A DNA stretch of 64,000 nucleotides from Euonymus europaeus (GCA_963580455.1 OY756973.1:610001-674000), one strand, 5' to 3'; shown: positions 12,062 to 25,381, counted from the first letter of the stretch. Notes: generated by a model from the sequence alone, not told the origin. Made by a program: numbers and translations.

Positions 12062-12379
12062 CTACACAAGTACTAGTAGTAGTCCCGGCAATATCTTGAA
12101 TAGTAGGAAAAAACCTCCAGTGCATGAAACAAGGAGTCCATATAATCCAGAGCCCAGATAAGCTCCTAAGGCAAGTGTAAACCCAATAGATAATGGAAGA
12201 AGCGCGGCATTCGTTGTAGGTAAATGGCGTGGTGGTAAAGGAGGTAAATAGGGCATTGGCGCTTGGATGATATTAGGAGCCTCTGCCTCAAGGGAAGAGA
12301 AGGACTCGGGGGAGAATATGAATTCCTTGCTTTTCACTCTCCCCGCTGGCACTCTTGGAGCTTTGGTGGCATTCCCCAA
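12062..12379 (-). CDS. Unidentified ORF (105 codons) with a possible membrane segment
   Basis: The predicted protein has a proline-rich middle (PYLPPLPPRHLP) followed by a hydrophobic C-terminal stretch rich in L, G and F (residues about 60-105), which could form one or two membrane helices. It lies on the same strand as, and just downstream of, the rpoB-derived chimera. I do not recognise the family. A small hydrophobic ORF beside a gene fragment is a common arrangement for chance chimeras in plant mitochondria; no sequence feature shows that it is expressed. Confidence 0.2.
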   Translation of the reverse strand: MGNATKAPRVPAGRVKSKEFIFSPESFSSLEAEAPNIIQAPMPYLPPLPPRHLPTTNAALLPLSIGFTLALGAYLGSGLYGLLVSCTGGFFLLFKILPGLLLVLV

Positions 12380-12487
12380 GCCGCGATCCGGGGATCTCAG
12401 TAGCCGATGTCTTTGGCAGCCCTCGCCGATAGATGCTAGGTGTGCCCATGAGCCCCTTTACTCTTTTAATAGGCTTGACGCCCTTAT

Positions 12488-13688
<1,201 letters not shown>

Positions 13689-13809
13689 GGTTTTTTTATT
13701 CCTGTGTAGACATCTCAACGAACTCATGTGGACACTCCTCAGCCCGAGGACAATCTCTCAAATACACATGTTGATGTTGACCCGTTTTTCTTTTCTTTGC
13801 TGATTCCTC

Positions 13810-13898
13810 TCAATTAAATTTGCCATGTTGCACTAAGTTACTTACGGATGTATGCATGCAGTCCGGGAACACTTTGGGGTGAACACCCATCCGAACAA
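13810..13898 (-). CDS. nad4: nad4 exon 4
   Basis: This 89-bp exon encodes VRMGVHPKVFPDCMHTS and then VSNLVQHGKFN, with TGA at 13812-13810. Three codons (CGG, CAC and CCG) should become W, Y and L by editing. The usual final residue in many angiosperms is H; here it is N. A plastid rpoB fragment starts 121 bp downstream. Confidence 0.95.
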
Positions 13899-16800
13899 GT
13901 AGGGTCAATAGTTCAGCATTTAGGCGTAACATTTAGCAAAAAAAAATCTTTAACCCAACAAACAAGTGCTCTCCGAACCAAGCTAGATAGTCTCCTATCA
14001 CTAGGCTCACCAACCAACCTGGACTTTGACTCTTATTATTCCTACCTGATATCAAAACCCTAAGGATTGTTTCCAGCCATGAGTTCCCATATGACATAAG
14101 CGCTCTTGGGTGGGCTGGGCCATTCCATCAAATCTTTGAGAAGGGGCCCAATCTCGTATTTGATGGTCGGCTTGTCGATAGGCTTCGCTTCTACGACTGC
14201 CTCCCCAGCCGTTGCAAACACTGAGTGAGAACGGTAAGGGGCGCACAAACTATGTCGTTGCGCGGGGATGCGATTCGCCAAGCTGGGTCAAACAAAGCCG
14301 TCCGGCCCTACCGGATTAGTAATGCGAAGGCCTTTCCTTCGAAAGGAGACCGGGGAAAGAAAGAGCTATGCTATTGACCGACCCTTTCGTAGTAACTTCG
14401 AATCAATAGGCCTCTCCTTTTTTCTCATTTTGTTTGAGGCGGGCCGAATAGAAAATGAAATGCAGAAATAGGGGAAGGGATCAAAACCCTTTTTTTTTTA
14501 AGGGCTGCTCGCCCTACCGAAGTACCAAAGGTTTTCGGGGCTTACACCTCCCTATTACACGACCTAAAAAAAGGCTTTCAGTATCGCCCTTAGAATCTAA
14601 GCTTTTTGAAGCGCCAGTAGTTGTAGCCGTGGGTAGGGTTTTCGTTCTTATCGCTCTGGGTTTCGATCTATATGACCTTCGGGCGGTACAAAGTACACCT
14701 CTTCCATAGAGGCAGGTAGTAACCTAACCTTTAAGAGTTTGTTCAAGGGGGAGCCCTCTTATCTATCAATGGAAAGATCTCCGTGCGTGGCGTGATAAGG
14801 AATCCTAGAAAAGATCGATTGAGACTCCCCCCTCGGTCCCACGAAGATCTCTATGTACTTGTCCAGTCCAGGACAACTGAGATCTTCCGGCCTGCGTGCG
14901 TGGGAGCAGCTCAAACAAAGAAGAGTCTGGTCTGGTCTGAATTCAGGCCCGGGCCCGCCCGTCTGCTGGGAATGGCGCCAGGCGAGGGCGCCGCTATGCC
15001 CCTTAATGAATCGAATGGTCCTTCGACCTTCATTTGATTCCGACGGCCGGCATACATCTCATGAGACCCGCCCACTATTACTAAGAAAAAAGCCCTGCCC
15101 TTTTCCTTCGCAACTAGGAGAGTAAGCAACCTCTATTAGCGCCGGACCTTGAGTCGAATTGATCGTGTCATGTGCAACGTCCATCAATGATGGTTCATTA
15201 ATGCCCATTGATTTAGACTCCTTCCCCCTTCCCAACTACGAAAAAGATCGAGAGGAGCCCCCAAACCAAAACGGAAGCCTTTCGATTCACTCCCCATTCT
15301 CTCTTAAATAAAGCTCGCCCTCGAGCCCTGGACAGGTCGGCCGAGTCTTTCCCTGTTGTTCTGTTCCCGCCACGAGAAAGACGCACGGACGAGGTATGCC
15401 CAGCGCGCGGAGGATCCGTTCCGAGTTTCTGTTGTCTCGGTAGGGAACTGTACGATCTTTTTGTATTAAAAAAAAAAAAAAAGAGGTCAGTGCTACGGCC
15501 CCCTATTGTTTGATCCAATATTGACCGGGGACGAGCCCCGACTTCAATAGGTCCTTGGTTTGATCTCCCGTAGTGGTCCTTGCTTTTAATAAAGCGGAGC
15601 GGGGCCAATTTCTCGTACTTGCTCAGTGTGCCCCCCTTTCGTCGAGTGACCCGCCCGGTTCACTGGGCTGTTGGCCGGCCTATCAAGCACTTGCCTGCTG
15701 CTCCTGCCGCCCGCTTGACGGGCGGCGCGCTCGTTATCCTTACTGTTCTCTCTGCTGGGGCCCCTCCCATTGCTCTAGCCATAAGCTATTGCAGCTCCAG
15801 CTCGCAACCACAGGGGCCCGCCCTGCGAGGCCAGAGTGGGCTCAGCGGTCAGCCTTCATTCGAATTACGTTAGGGGTCTTTCGCTTTTGCCAGATCTAGA
15901 GAGATACTACGAGTCCTCCGTCCCAGATTCCATCGCCGCGGCCATCTGGTTCACCGGTACTACCAAAAAGTCTCATGCTTACGTTACTCTTACTGATGGT
16001 TTTATTATCTTGGACCACGAAGACCCCGGTCGTGCTTCTGGTTTCCATTCCCATCATCATATTGATGATAAATCTCCTCGTGCTCCGCCATAAGAACTTG
16101 GAGTCCGTATCATGGTGAAGGTAAGGTAACGCTGTGATTCTTGCTCAAAAAACAGACCGAACGCGTTCGAGTTATTGGCTCGTCCAACCCGGCAGCATTC
16201 ATGAGTCGCTCGTTCAACTGTCCCTCGGAGACACGGTCGAGAAGTACCATGCATGGTTGCCTCCCGTCCTTTCTTTCTCTCGGTCCCACCCAGCAAGATA
16301 CGGCTCAGCCAAAAAACGTGAGGCGCCCCTGCGCGAGCCTTATTTTATTAGAAAAGTAAAACTTTGGCTCCCTAAAGACTAAAGAAATGGAAAAAAAAGG
16401 GGGGGACTTCTGCAACGGGCTATGCCACCCAAACCAACTGAGGGAAGTCACATCCGTCCCATCGCAAGCACCTACAATGTCATGATCACATTGGTTTACC
16501 CTTTTTTCTTTGGTAGTTCAACGGACGGTCGCCCCTCCAACAATAAAAGGTATAAAAATGGAAACTTCTCTGCCATTTGAATCGGAGAATTTATGGAGGA
16601 AATCGGGTTTTAAATTTCCAGAAACCACACGATTATATAGCCAAAGGGAATACGCCGCGCCTAAAATCATCCCAAGTGCTGCTAATGTGGCTACTAAGCT
16701 ATTTCTTTGGAAAGCTCCTACTAAGATGGGAAATTCTCCGATAAAGCTGCTAGTACCAGGTGAACTCATATTGGCCAAAGTAGAAGAGAAGAAAATGGTA

Positions 16801-19800
16801 GAGAGATTCGGCATGGTGCTCACTAAACCTCCGTAATATCTAACAAGTCGAGTCTTATGTCGGTCATATAGAACACCAACACATAGAAAAAGGGCTGAAG
16901 GAACCAGTCCATGACTTAACATCGGTAGAATGCTACCTCCAATTCCCTGTATGTTCGATAGAGCCAAAGACCCCCCCCACTGATCTACGTATGCCTATTA
17001 CCCCCCGAACCGTACAAGAGAGTTACCACCTATCATACGGCTTTCTAACTTCACTTTTTTTTCTGGTCGTTCCGCTCTGTCGATCGATGGTAGTATAAGA
17101 GATCTGTAACCCCCCGAAGTTATTTACATAACATAATGGTTCCTGCTTCCTACCCATAGTTAGCATGTATCTCCCCGGGTCATACTTGAGTATCACATCG
17201 TGGACCCCCACCCCAACTCTATCTTCCTTATCAGTGAACCGGAACATAGTGCATAGGTACTCTTCAATGCAGCGGGGACGAGACGACATGACATACTACG
17301 ATCACGTACAGAAGTGCTGCCCTTTTGCTCGGCAATATGGAACCTCTCAACAGCTCCCGTTCTTTTTATGAGGTCCTATCGGGATCGGGATAGGTAGGCC
17401 CAAGCCTTTCCCTTCCCCCCGACCGAGCAGTAGTTCCCCACGGCTGACAGGAGTTTAGGCCGTAAAAGAAAATAAAGGCACTGGCCCTCCCCCCCACTGG
17501 GATTTTTCTTTCCTTATCTACGTGCGCACTGCGTCAGCACTGGCGAAAAAGAGATCGGCTTTACTGAAGAAGAAGGGGCGGGCCGGGTGCTTGTGGGCCC
17601 CCCTGCAGCAAGTGCTTGTTGGACCCCCACCCCCGTTTCCCGAGAGGGGGCCGGGCAGTGTTTCCCCGGCGGCCGGCCAGTGGCGGCAGAAAACGAACTC
17701 GGGAGGGCTCCACACGGTTCGCGTTTTCTTGTGTTGAGAGCTTCTCATTCTCTTATAGAAGCCCGCGTCCACGCCGGGGACGGGTAAAGCCCAGCGAAGC
17801 AGCAGGGAGCACTGAGCAATGGGGGGGATGAGGTTGTTTTTTCCCATGGGTTGGACCACACCACAGGCTGAAGTCCTTCCACGGCAGGAGAAGGGCAGGG
17901 GGTAAACTCGGACTCGGATAGGATTGTGCGTGCCGGGCCCTTCGGGTATCATATTTTGGCCGAGTTTACCGTACCTCCGACCCTTATGTTACGTGACCAT
18001 AATCTTTTCTTACGTTCCACCGCTGTTACGCCAGAAATAAAAGGTTCCACACGAGCTCTCGTTCTGCGGCGTGGTGGCAGGACCGATAGGGGATTGGCTC
18101 CGGGTGTAGTATAGGGTCTCAAATCCGCAGGGGTCATGCAAATACATAGGCCCCTTCTCTTTTGGATGAATGGGATGGTTTAGACGGCGCTTTCCGATCC
18201 ACGGTCCCTCGGAGAGAAGGGTTAGGCAGGTACTATGGGCCCTCTGACTTCCAGCTATGTGTGCTGTGCGGCTCCCGCGAAGCCAATGAAGGGAAGCTCG
18301 AAGAACTTTCTCCGCCAGCGGCTTATGTAGTGGTCGGCCAACTAAAGCTCGCTAAGCTTCCCTCCCCCCTTCCTTCCCTTATTAAATGAAGTGGAAAGTC
18401 TTCACTTAGTAGTCGGCATTCTATAAGCGACTTGTCGAGTCGTAGAAGCTTTGCTTCTTGTAGTCGGCCCGTAATGCCTCCCTTCATTTGCTTGCCTCCT
18501 TCCAGCTCAGAATGCTGGGCCTCCTGCGCCAAGCCAAGTCGAGTCGATCTTTTAGGCTTCGTTCCGGAAGCGAAGCTTCTACGACGAGTCGCTTCTCCCC
18601 TTTTCTACTCTCTCTGGCGGAGAAAGCTCGAAGAGCTTACGAGTGAGCTTACGCTTACTCTCAGCCTCTTTGATTGGTAGGCGGGCGGCCCCCTACTTAA
18701 GATTCCATTCATAAGGGTAATTTTCTGTTGTCGTGACGTTTTGGTTTGGTTAGGCCGACTACTTATAGGCTGGCTACTTCTAGCTTTTATAGTGGCCCTT
18801 CCACTTTTGTGTAGTTGTAGTTTGTATTGGTACTGAATGAATATACCAAACAAAGGCGAGCAGTATAAGCCCTTCTCCGGCCTGGGAAAAGCAGCGAACT
18901 CTATAAGCTAGGGCGTTGTTCACCTTTTGACACGAACACTATTCCGTTCTCAGCGAAAACCCGCCTTAGAGATTGAACGTCGACTTATCTTATTGCCGTT
19001 CAATCTAAGACAGCGCTGATAGCTTGTAGTGAACAGCCCCCTTATGAAACCGACCGAAAGCAGCCTTTGGTACTTAAGTAGTTAAGGTTTTGAACCCTTG
19101 CAACTATGATAGAAAGCCGTTTGCTTGTTGCCAAACCCTTCGCCTTTCTTTTGAATCAAAGTAGGTCGCGACTCTTTTATTTTAGTCGGTCGGGGGGCTT
19201 ATACGACAGCTCTGCTTCCTCGTTTTGCTTCTGGCAAAGCTTCTACTTTGCTTCCTTCTCTCGCGGGCTTGCTTGCGCGAAGGCTTCCATTTTTGCTAGG
19301 TCCAAAAGCTTCCGTCAAAGCGAAAGATCTGATCCAGCGGACGCATATTGAGCGCAGCCGATATGCGGCTACGGCTAGGCGATCATATCATGCCATAAAA
19401 AAAACTTTTATATGTAGAGAGAGATCCCCTAGATATACAGATAGAATAGATGTTCATAGATAGACAGACATTCCATTGATTCTGAGTTTTGGGGCTCGTC
19501 GATCCAAATGAATTATTCTTATGGTCTCTCTTCACCCCCCGCCCCGAAACTGACCCACAGCGCAGCGCCCACTTGCTTCGCGCGCGGGAAGGCAACGAAG
19601 TTCAGTTCATGAGACCGCGGCGGAGTGGAGCAGCCGCGACACGAAGTTCCTTACCTTAGCTGGATCTCGCTGGTGCCACCTAAACGGTAGGTAGGCGGCG
19701 GATGTGTGACGTTTGGAGTTGTCGTTCGTGCACCTGTCCCCAATGGAAGAATGAGTGATCCGTTCCCCTGTGGATCATGGCCTTACCACTCGGTCCCCGA

Positions 19801-22800
19801 TGGCCAGCGGGGGATTCGGTATAGCAGCTCACGTTCGTTTGCGCTGCGCGTTCCCGCTGGACTGGACACGTGTTAGCTGTAGGAAGTATGGTTCCGAAAG
19901 TGACTTCGGTTCGCCAGTTCAGGCTCAACTCCTCGCTTTACGTTAGCGGACCTACAGAGGTCGGGCCGGGGCTCCGCGCTCTTTCTTTCTGTGTGGGACG
20001 ATGCCGGGGAGAGAAGGGAATGCGTCGAGGCGTCGAAGAACAACACAACTAAATTTTTTTTTTCCATGAGATGAGCCCAGCCCAGTGCATTGGACCGATG
20101 GATAAGAGAACTGAGCTGGCCCAAAAAGCGCCTGGGCGCTCTACGTACGATGTAGACTCCATCAGAAAAAAATCGATATGTATCTGATGGATCAAGAATA
20201 GATAGTTGTCTCATCAATAGATAGAAATAGGGGATTCCCCCTTATTATTGATAGATTCCCTCTCTATCTATTCCTACTCTTTCGATCTATCATAACAGAT
20301 CAGGCTATCTATCAATCGATTTGAAAATAGTACGTTCATCTCGCTTTTCGTTCAGTTTCGCCACGCCAACATAGCCGCCATAATAAGAAGAAGGCAAAGC
20401 AGCTAGAAGCGCTCGCTTCTAGCCCTTTCATTCTTATTCACGAATTGGAAAAGCCAACAGAAAGATTAGATTCTGACTTCGTGGAGCCAGTGCTGCCGTT
20501 GCCTGCGGGCCGTCCCCCACTCCCGTCCCGGGGCGCTAAGGGGCTTTTTTTTTTGGAACAGACGGCAGTGTTTTGCTGACGCCTCGAATCAAGCTTTTGT
20601 TGCGACATGCTATGTTTTCTCCCCCATTGCTAGTAGGTTGATGGGTCGCACGCCCGGCACACATGTTTTGGCCTTGTGTGTCCATAACTCAAAATAGGTG
20701 ACCTAACGGCCGCCGCCCGACTAAACATACCAATAGTCACCAGATTCATATGGGCTACTGAGGAGTAAGCAATGATCTTCTTAAGATCGATCTGTCTTAA
20801 AGTGGTCAAGGAAGTATATATTATAGCAATCGCGCTTGAAGTATAAATGAAAGGAGTGGAACAAAGTGTCGCTTCGGGAAACATGGGTATTGAAAATCTC
20901 AAAAACCCGTGGGTTCCCAATTTTGAAGGAATTCCTGCCAAGATGACGGATCCTGCCGTAGGTGCCTCCACATGAGCTTCGGGTAACCAAATATGAACTG
21001 GTACCATAGGCACTTTGACGGCGAAAGAGGCGAAAGAAGCAATCCACAGAAAGATTTGGCGCCGCTCACTAAATTCTGTGGTTAATGATATTTGTAAATC
21101 GGTGGTTCCTGTTTGGAAAATAATAAAGATAATACCTAATAGCATAAAAACAGATCCAAGTAAAGTATAAAGGAAAAACTTATATGCTGCCTTGATCTTT
21201 CTTTGTCTCGAACCCCATACGCCTATAATAATGGTAGAGTAAGGGGTGACCCCAAAGCGGAATTGACCGGTGGTGGTTGGTCGAAGCTCCAGTAGGTAGC
21301 CACTCCCTTCTCAGGGAACCGTACGTGAGACTTCCGCATCATACGGCTCCGTCCCGAGCTTCCGTCGGCGGCCCTTGTCATTAGATCACTATCTATGCAT
21401 GTATTTTCAGCCTGGACTGACGAATCTTTTGCTTCTCGGGTGGTGGCGTGGCGAAGAATGCAGCTTGCGCTGCGAGAGATGCCCGCCCGGCCTGCTTCTC
21501 GCCCGAAAGAACCGCTCACTAGCTAGCCGGACTAGTGGGGGGCCTATCTGGAGACATACTGAAAACCATGCCTTTCGAACCGGCCCGTCTTCAAAATAAA
21601 AAGATGGGCTCGTTGGTAAGAAAGATGGAGTGCGACCTGTAGAGCACATGTATCGCACAGTCGGGTTGCTCACGCAGCGAATCTCTCTCTCTATCTATAG
21701 ATAGAGAGAGATGTGAAAGTAATACTTATGTTTTGGCCGCCCCCCGACTTACGGCCTTTACGCTACTACTACTGTGATGTGAGCGGTTCAAATTGGTTTG
21801 ATCTTTCTCAATTATCCTGGCCGGAACTTGTACGCAGCACTTATACGGAGGTGCATGCATAAAGGTTTGGAACCCTTTTCTTATCTGAATCTTAAGGACA
21901 GAACCCTACCCTATTCTCGAACCCTCTGCCGAGCTTAACCCTGCCCGCATTTCCTTTTGAAGGGGGCCACTGAAATGTCTCCACCTGCTGCTGCCAACAG
22001 TCTTTTTTTCGGAATTCTACTGAACGGGTCGGTCCGCCCCTCCCGTTTGTTTTAGCAACTTATCCTAAGGTCTCCTCGCCAAGAGCTCCCCGGCGACGAC
22101 AGAGGAACCAACCCGCCTGCTGTGGCGGGGCGGCTTTTTTGTTTCACAATAAGACCTGGACGATTATCCCTACCCTCGGTAGCTTACGAGTTTACGTCCA
22201 TCCCTGGTCAGGTACAGTTTCCTTTCGATTTCTCCCTTGTAGCCGTTACCCGAATTCGCGCAAGTGTGTCCACACCCCCCAAACTGACTTGACGAGGAAT
22301 CCATTCTCGCGAACAAACACAACCCCTACACACACCTAGGAGCACCCCTTCCTGCATATTCATACAAGACCCGAGTAGGCGGGTCGAGGTCCTACGAGGT
22401 ACCCACTACTCAGAGTACCCTCCCAAAAGGAAAAAGATGTGTCTGTCAGGTTCGGTTCTTCTTAGTTGGGTTGGGCGGGTTCGACCAGAAATGCTATGCT
22501 TACACACAAGACTACCCCTCTTCCCGAAAGCTTCGCGGGGACTACTTTACGACGACGGACGACCGCCCGTAGGGGGTTTACTGCACAAGGCCCCTGCAGA
22601 GGAAAAGCTTTATCCCAGCGAATAGAAGATGCTCAGCTCCGCACAACATAGGGATTGGCACGCTTTCGGGAAGAACATAGAATAGTAGAAGATCCAGCAT
22701 GCGGAACACGGCGATCATTAGAAATTCACGAATTAGCGATGCTGTAATATACTCTTTCCCATAACTTCTCATACCAGACCAACCCACTAAAATGCAAATA

Positions 22801-23105
22801 GGGATCAGAAATGTGGTCAATATCACGAAGAATAAAGAGATACCGTCTATACCAAAATAAAAATTTATGTTTTCATAAGGAAGCCATCGAAGGCTTTCCA
22901 CAAATTGAGATTTGGCCGTAGAAGGATCGAATTGTATCCGAGGAACAGGGGAATAAAAAAAAGTAATAAAAGAGGCACACAGACCAATCAATCGTATCGG
23001 TCGTATTCTTGAATTTGGAATGAAAAGAGGAGTAATGCTTCCTAGCACGGGACACAGAATAGGACCACTTAAATCAGAATAGCATTCACAGAAATGTTCT
23101 AACAT
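13810..23105 (-). CDS. nad4: nad4, NADH dehydrogenase subunit 4 (whole gene, four exons)
   Basis: It encodes ND4, a proton-pumping antiporter-like membrane subunit of respiratory complex I. The exons are 23105-22645, 21233-20719, 16957-16535 and 13898-13810, of 461, 515, 423 and 89 bp. Together they make 1488 bp, or 495 codons plus TGA. The frame is continuous across all junctions, with no internal stop. The ATG at 23105 starts MLEHFCECY; an upstream in-frame ATG at 23141 is not conserved. Conserved stretches include WLPYENINFY, VPMVPVHIWLPEAHVEAPTAG and LKKIIAYSSVAHMNLVTIGM. Many codons are in unedited form (P, S, H and R where plant ND4 has L, F, Y and W or C), so the mRNA needs heavy C-to-U editing. 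The three introns look cis-spliced group II. The gene appears intact and functional. Confidence 0.97.
13899..16534 (-). other. nad4 intron 3 (group II, 2636 bp)
   Basis: It begins GGGCGACC at 16534 and ends CCCTAC at 13899, an AY end as expected. Domain V on the minus strand at 14008-13975 reads GAGCCTAGTGATAG, a loop, then TAGCTTGGTTC. No maturase is present. An ORF on the opposite strand (15836-16093, +) shows no motif I recognise. Positions 15465-15482 are a poly-A tract on the plus strand. Confidence 0.9.
16535..16957 (-). CDS. nad4: nad4 exon 3
   Basis: This 423-bp exon encodes NIQGIGGSI, GLVSTMPNLSTIFF, ANMSSPGTSSFIGEFPILVG, ALGMILGAAYSLWLYNRVV and FIPFIVG. It closes with GTTGGAG before intron 3. 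Serine and proline residues at conserved leucine and phenylalanine positions mark editing sites. Confidence 0.95.
16958..20718 (-). other. nad4 intron 2 (group II, 3761 bp)
   Basis: It begins GGGCGG at 20718 and ends CTAT at 16958. Domain V on the minus strand at about 17042-17007 reads AAGCCGTATGATAGG, a loop, then CTTGTACGGTTC. The short ORFs inside, such as 17518-17952 (-) and 19873-20217 (-), lack reverse-transcriptase or maturase motifs and appear to be non-coding intron sequence. Positions 18420-18620 contain several short inverted copies of AAGCTTCTACGA-like motifs that probably fold in domain IV. Confidence 0.9.
20719..21233 (-). CDS. nad4: nad4 exon 2
   Basis: This 515-bp exon encodes IIIGVWGSRQRKIKAAY through MNLVTIGMFS, including the conserved VPVHIWLPEAHVEAPTAGS segment and the lysine in LKKIIAYSS. 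It ends AGTC, one base into a codon finished by exon 3. The joined codon CCG would become CUG (Leu) by editing. Confidence 0.95.
21234..22644 (-). other. nad4 intron 1 (group II, 1411 bp)
   Basis: It begins GTGCGGAGC at 22644. Domain V is readable on the minus strand at 21349-21316: GAGCCGTATGATG, then AGTCTCACG, closing with TACGGTTC, a 34-nt hairpin with the catalytic triad near its base. There is no maturase ORF inside. A perfect 26-bp palindrome (CTCTCTC...GAGAGAG) at 21685-21710 lies within a peripheral domain. Confidence 0.9.
22645..23105 (-). CDS. nad4: nad4 exon 1
   Basis: This 461-bp exon runs from ATG (MLEHFCECY) to the phase-2 end ATGTT, followed by the classic group II start GTGCG. 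It encodes the N-terminal helices. The exon completes a phenylalanine codon with the first base of exon 2. Confidence 0.95.
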
Positions 23106-23238
23106 AGAGTAGAATCGAACATTGAAGAGATTAGTTGACAACAGTAAAAAGATGGGCGCCTAATTACAATACAATAGGGGTCTATCAGTGCAAGTCAGCT
23201 GAACACCGTGATTGATGAGTGGGTAGGTAGGTCCCAGA

Positions 23239-23550
23239 TCAAGGGCGGTGGTTTCTTTTAGAAAGAGCAAACTGGGAAAAGTAAGGGCTATCGCGGCCAT
23301 TGCGCCCAAGACTTTCGAAGACAGCATTGAGACTATCCTCTGAATAGTCCTTGCCCTTTTTGGTCTTGATAAACTGGGCCCCGTCCACAAGCCAGCCCCT
23401 ACCCGAATCAAGCTCCTCCATCCGTAATAGGATTCGGCTTTTGCGCTCAAAAATGGATTGAGCTCTTTCTAAGAAAATCTCCGTCTCCGTCCTTTCCCTT
23501 GTACTTACAGATGAGCTGTAAATAGATTTGTGAGACGCTATCTCCACCAA
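23239..23550 (-). CDS. Unidentified ORF upstream of nad4 (103 codons)
   Basis: The charged protein contains STRERTETEIFLERAQSIF and LDSGRGWLVDGAQF. Overlapping minus-strand frames at 23447-23713 (proline-rich, with QVPDQQLVEVPSP) and 23160-23450 cover the same DNA, which suggests one older coding sequence broken by frameshifts. I do not recognise the family. It lies on the same strand as nad4, ending about 130 bp upstream of the nad4 start, so it may be part of the transcribed leader. Confidence 0.25.
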   Translation of the reverse strand: MVEIASHKSIYSSSVSTRERTETEIFLERAQSIFERKSRILLRMEELDSGRGWLVDGAQFIKTKKGKDYSEDSLNAVFESLGRNGRDSPYFSQFALSKRNHRP

Positions 23551-24754
23551 TTCGCGGTTCTAGGGGGTCGTAGCCCGGGGGAGCGGGGGAGGGAACTTCC
23601 ACTAGTTGTTGATCCGGGACCTGCGGCGGCGCCTCTGTAGCCGTGTGCAAGACATGGCTTAAAAAAAAAAAAAAATCCATATCCATATCTATCTCGTAAT
23701 CATTCGATTCCATTCCGTCCGAATTCGCTCCTACTCCTTCATCGTCGTTGGTCCTTATGACTACACTTATCGATGACTGCCCGCTGATGGCTCAATCATC
23801 TACTTACGTAATTTCCAAATCTACTTTGTTAGCAGACAATCTTGGGAACTACTATTGACACAAAATAGTCTGATTTAGGATAGCTCAAAAGAACACAAAT
23901 TTTTTTTTAAAAAGATAGACTATCTTAGGACACACTAACTATATATATGTTCAGACGGACAGGTGTAACTATCTATCCCTAATTCGGATAGCTAAACGAT
24001 CGTTGAAAGGCTTAAGAGAAGCCGTGAGGGAATATTTAAGACCTACCACCTAAACCAGACATTTAGATACTAGCTCTCAAACTAGAAGCCATGAGTCCTT
24101 ACTAAACTAACAGAACATTAAGGAAAGTAAGAAATACAAAAAAGAGCCACTTTCTATCAACTCTTAGACGTTACGCTCCTCCGGACGGAACTCGCTGCAC
24201 TAGCCTTTATGAAAATGAAACCTTGGAAGACCGGTAAGAGAAGTGAAAGGTAAGTCATAAAGGGAAGATATTCTCTATCCTAACGCTCGCCTAGCTAAGG
24301 GAAAGAGATGGATAGATCTTATTTCATATTATTTGCTCTAGCTTCTTATAAACATACTAAAGGGAGCTACAGGACGATGGAAGACAACTAATAAGACAAA
24401 AGAACAGAGTCCTATATCTAGGGGAAATAGAAGCCTTAGATCAAATTCATGCGGATGAACTAAGCGCCATGTTGACGAGGTCTTCGAGCCTTGCTTATTC
24501 CTCTTGAGCAACTGGACGATGGAATAGAGGCAGGATAGGAGTCAGAATTCTTCCTTTGCTTACAGGAACAACAAGACGATAGAATGATATTACCATTACT
24601 AGGATAATCGTCCTCATAGAACTAAAAGAAGATTCAAAGGGACACCTCTCTAAGTAAGAAAAACCTGCCTTTAGGAAAGTAAGGCATCTCTCTTAGAGCA
24701 GTGATAGGACTGAGTTACGATAGTAAGGATAGGACTTAGACTTCGGGCTCTACT

Positions 24755-25186
24755 GATCTACGACCACCCTCAGCTAGTAAAGAAAAGTTCCCCTTTAGAA
24801 GAAATTCTTAAGGAAGCTCGGGATCCCCTAGTCGTCTTCCTCTCACCCTCTGTCAAGAACTAACAGCACAGTAAGGAAGGGAAGCTACATCTAGAAAGAA
24901 GTAGATCTACGACCAGCCTTCATTCGCCTAGCTCCATCTAATTCGTTCTAAGGCATTCCATATTGATAGAAACCTACCAGTAGGAGGATTGTGTTAACAG
25001 GAGGAAGACAAGACAGAAGATTGTCTTATAGATAGGGGAAAGACTAAGGCTAGCTATCTTCGCTCTATCCCTCTGGCAAGAAGAACTAAGAGCTCCTAAG
25101 CATCGGAGAATCAGTTGAAGCTCTTGTTCTCTCCTAGGTATCAGAATCAGGGATCCATTCAACAAGCCCTGATCTACCACCACCCT
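24755..25186. repeat. Degenerate repeat units around a GATCTACGACCACCCT-like motif
   Basis: Three related 16-mers lie at 24755-24770, 24904-24919 and 25171-25186 (GATCTACGACCACCCT, GATCTACGACCAGCCT and GATCTACCACCACCCT). They sit among repeated CTAGAAAGAAG, GGAAGGGAAGC and GACGATAGAATG motifs. The spacing is uneven (149 and 267 bp), so this is a decayed repeat and not a tandem array. The origin is unknown. Confidence 0.5.
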
Positions 25187-25354
25187 CATGCTAATGGTAT
25201 TCTGACCTAGGAACTAGAACGAACATAAGCTAGAAAGAAGCCGGATCTCTCTCCCACATGGGATAGGAAGATCAAAGCTAGCCCTCTCTCAGATAGCACA
25301 CCCAGATGCCTAACATCCTACTGCTCCAATCCAATCCATTCTATTCTAACCTGT

Positions 25355-25381
25355 CTATATCTATATCTATATCTATATCTA
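25355..25381. repeat. Hexanucleotide microsatellite (CTATAT)4
   Basis: Four perfect CTATAT units are followed by a partial unit. It is a simple sequence repeat in spacer DNA. Confidence 0.9.

Noticed and set aside
15213..15608. Minus-strand ORF of 131 codons inside nad4 intron 3
   Set aside because: It translates a poly-A tract and has no family motif; it is intron sequence.
16510..16836. Plus-strand ORF of 108 codons
   Set aside because: It is the antisense of nad4 exon 3.
17518..17952. Minus-strand ORF of 144 codons inside nad4 intron 2
   Set aside because: There are no maturase or other motifs, and opposite-strand frames are equally open; G+C-rich intron sequence is open by chance.
23106..23141. 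Upstream ATG extending nad4
   Set aside because: ND4 begins MLEHF in angiosperms; starting there gives exon 1 exactly 461 bp.
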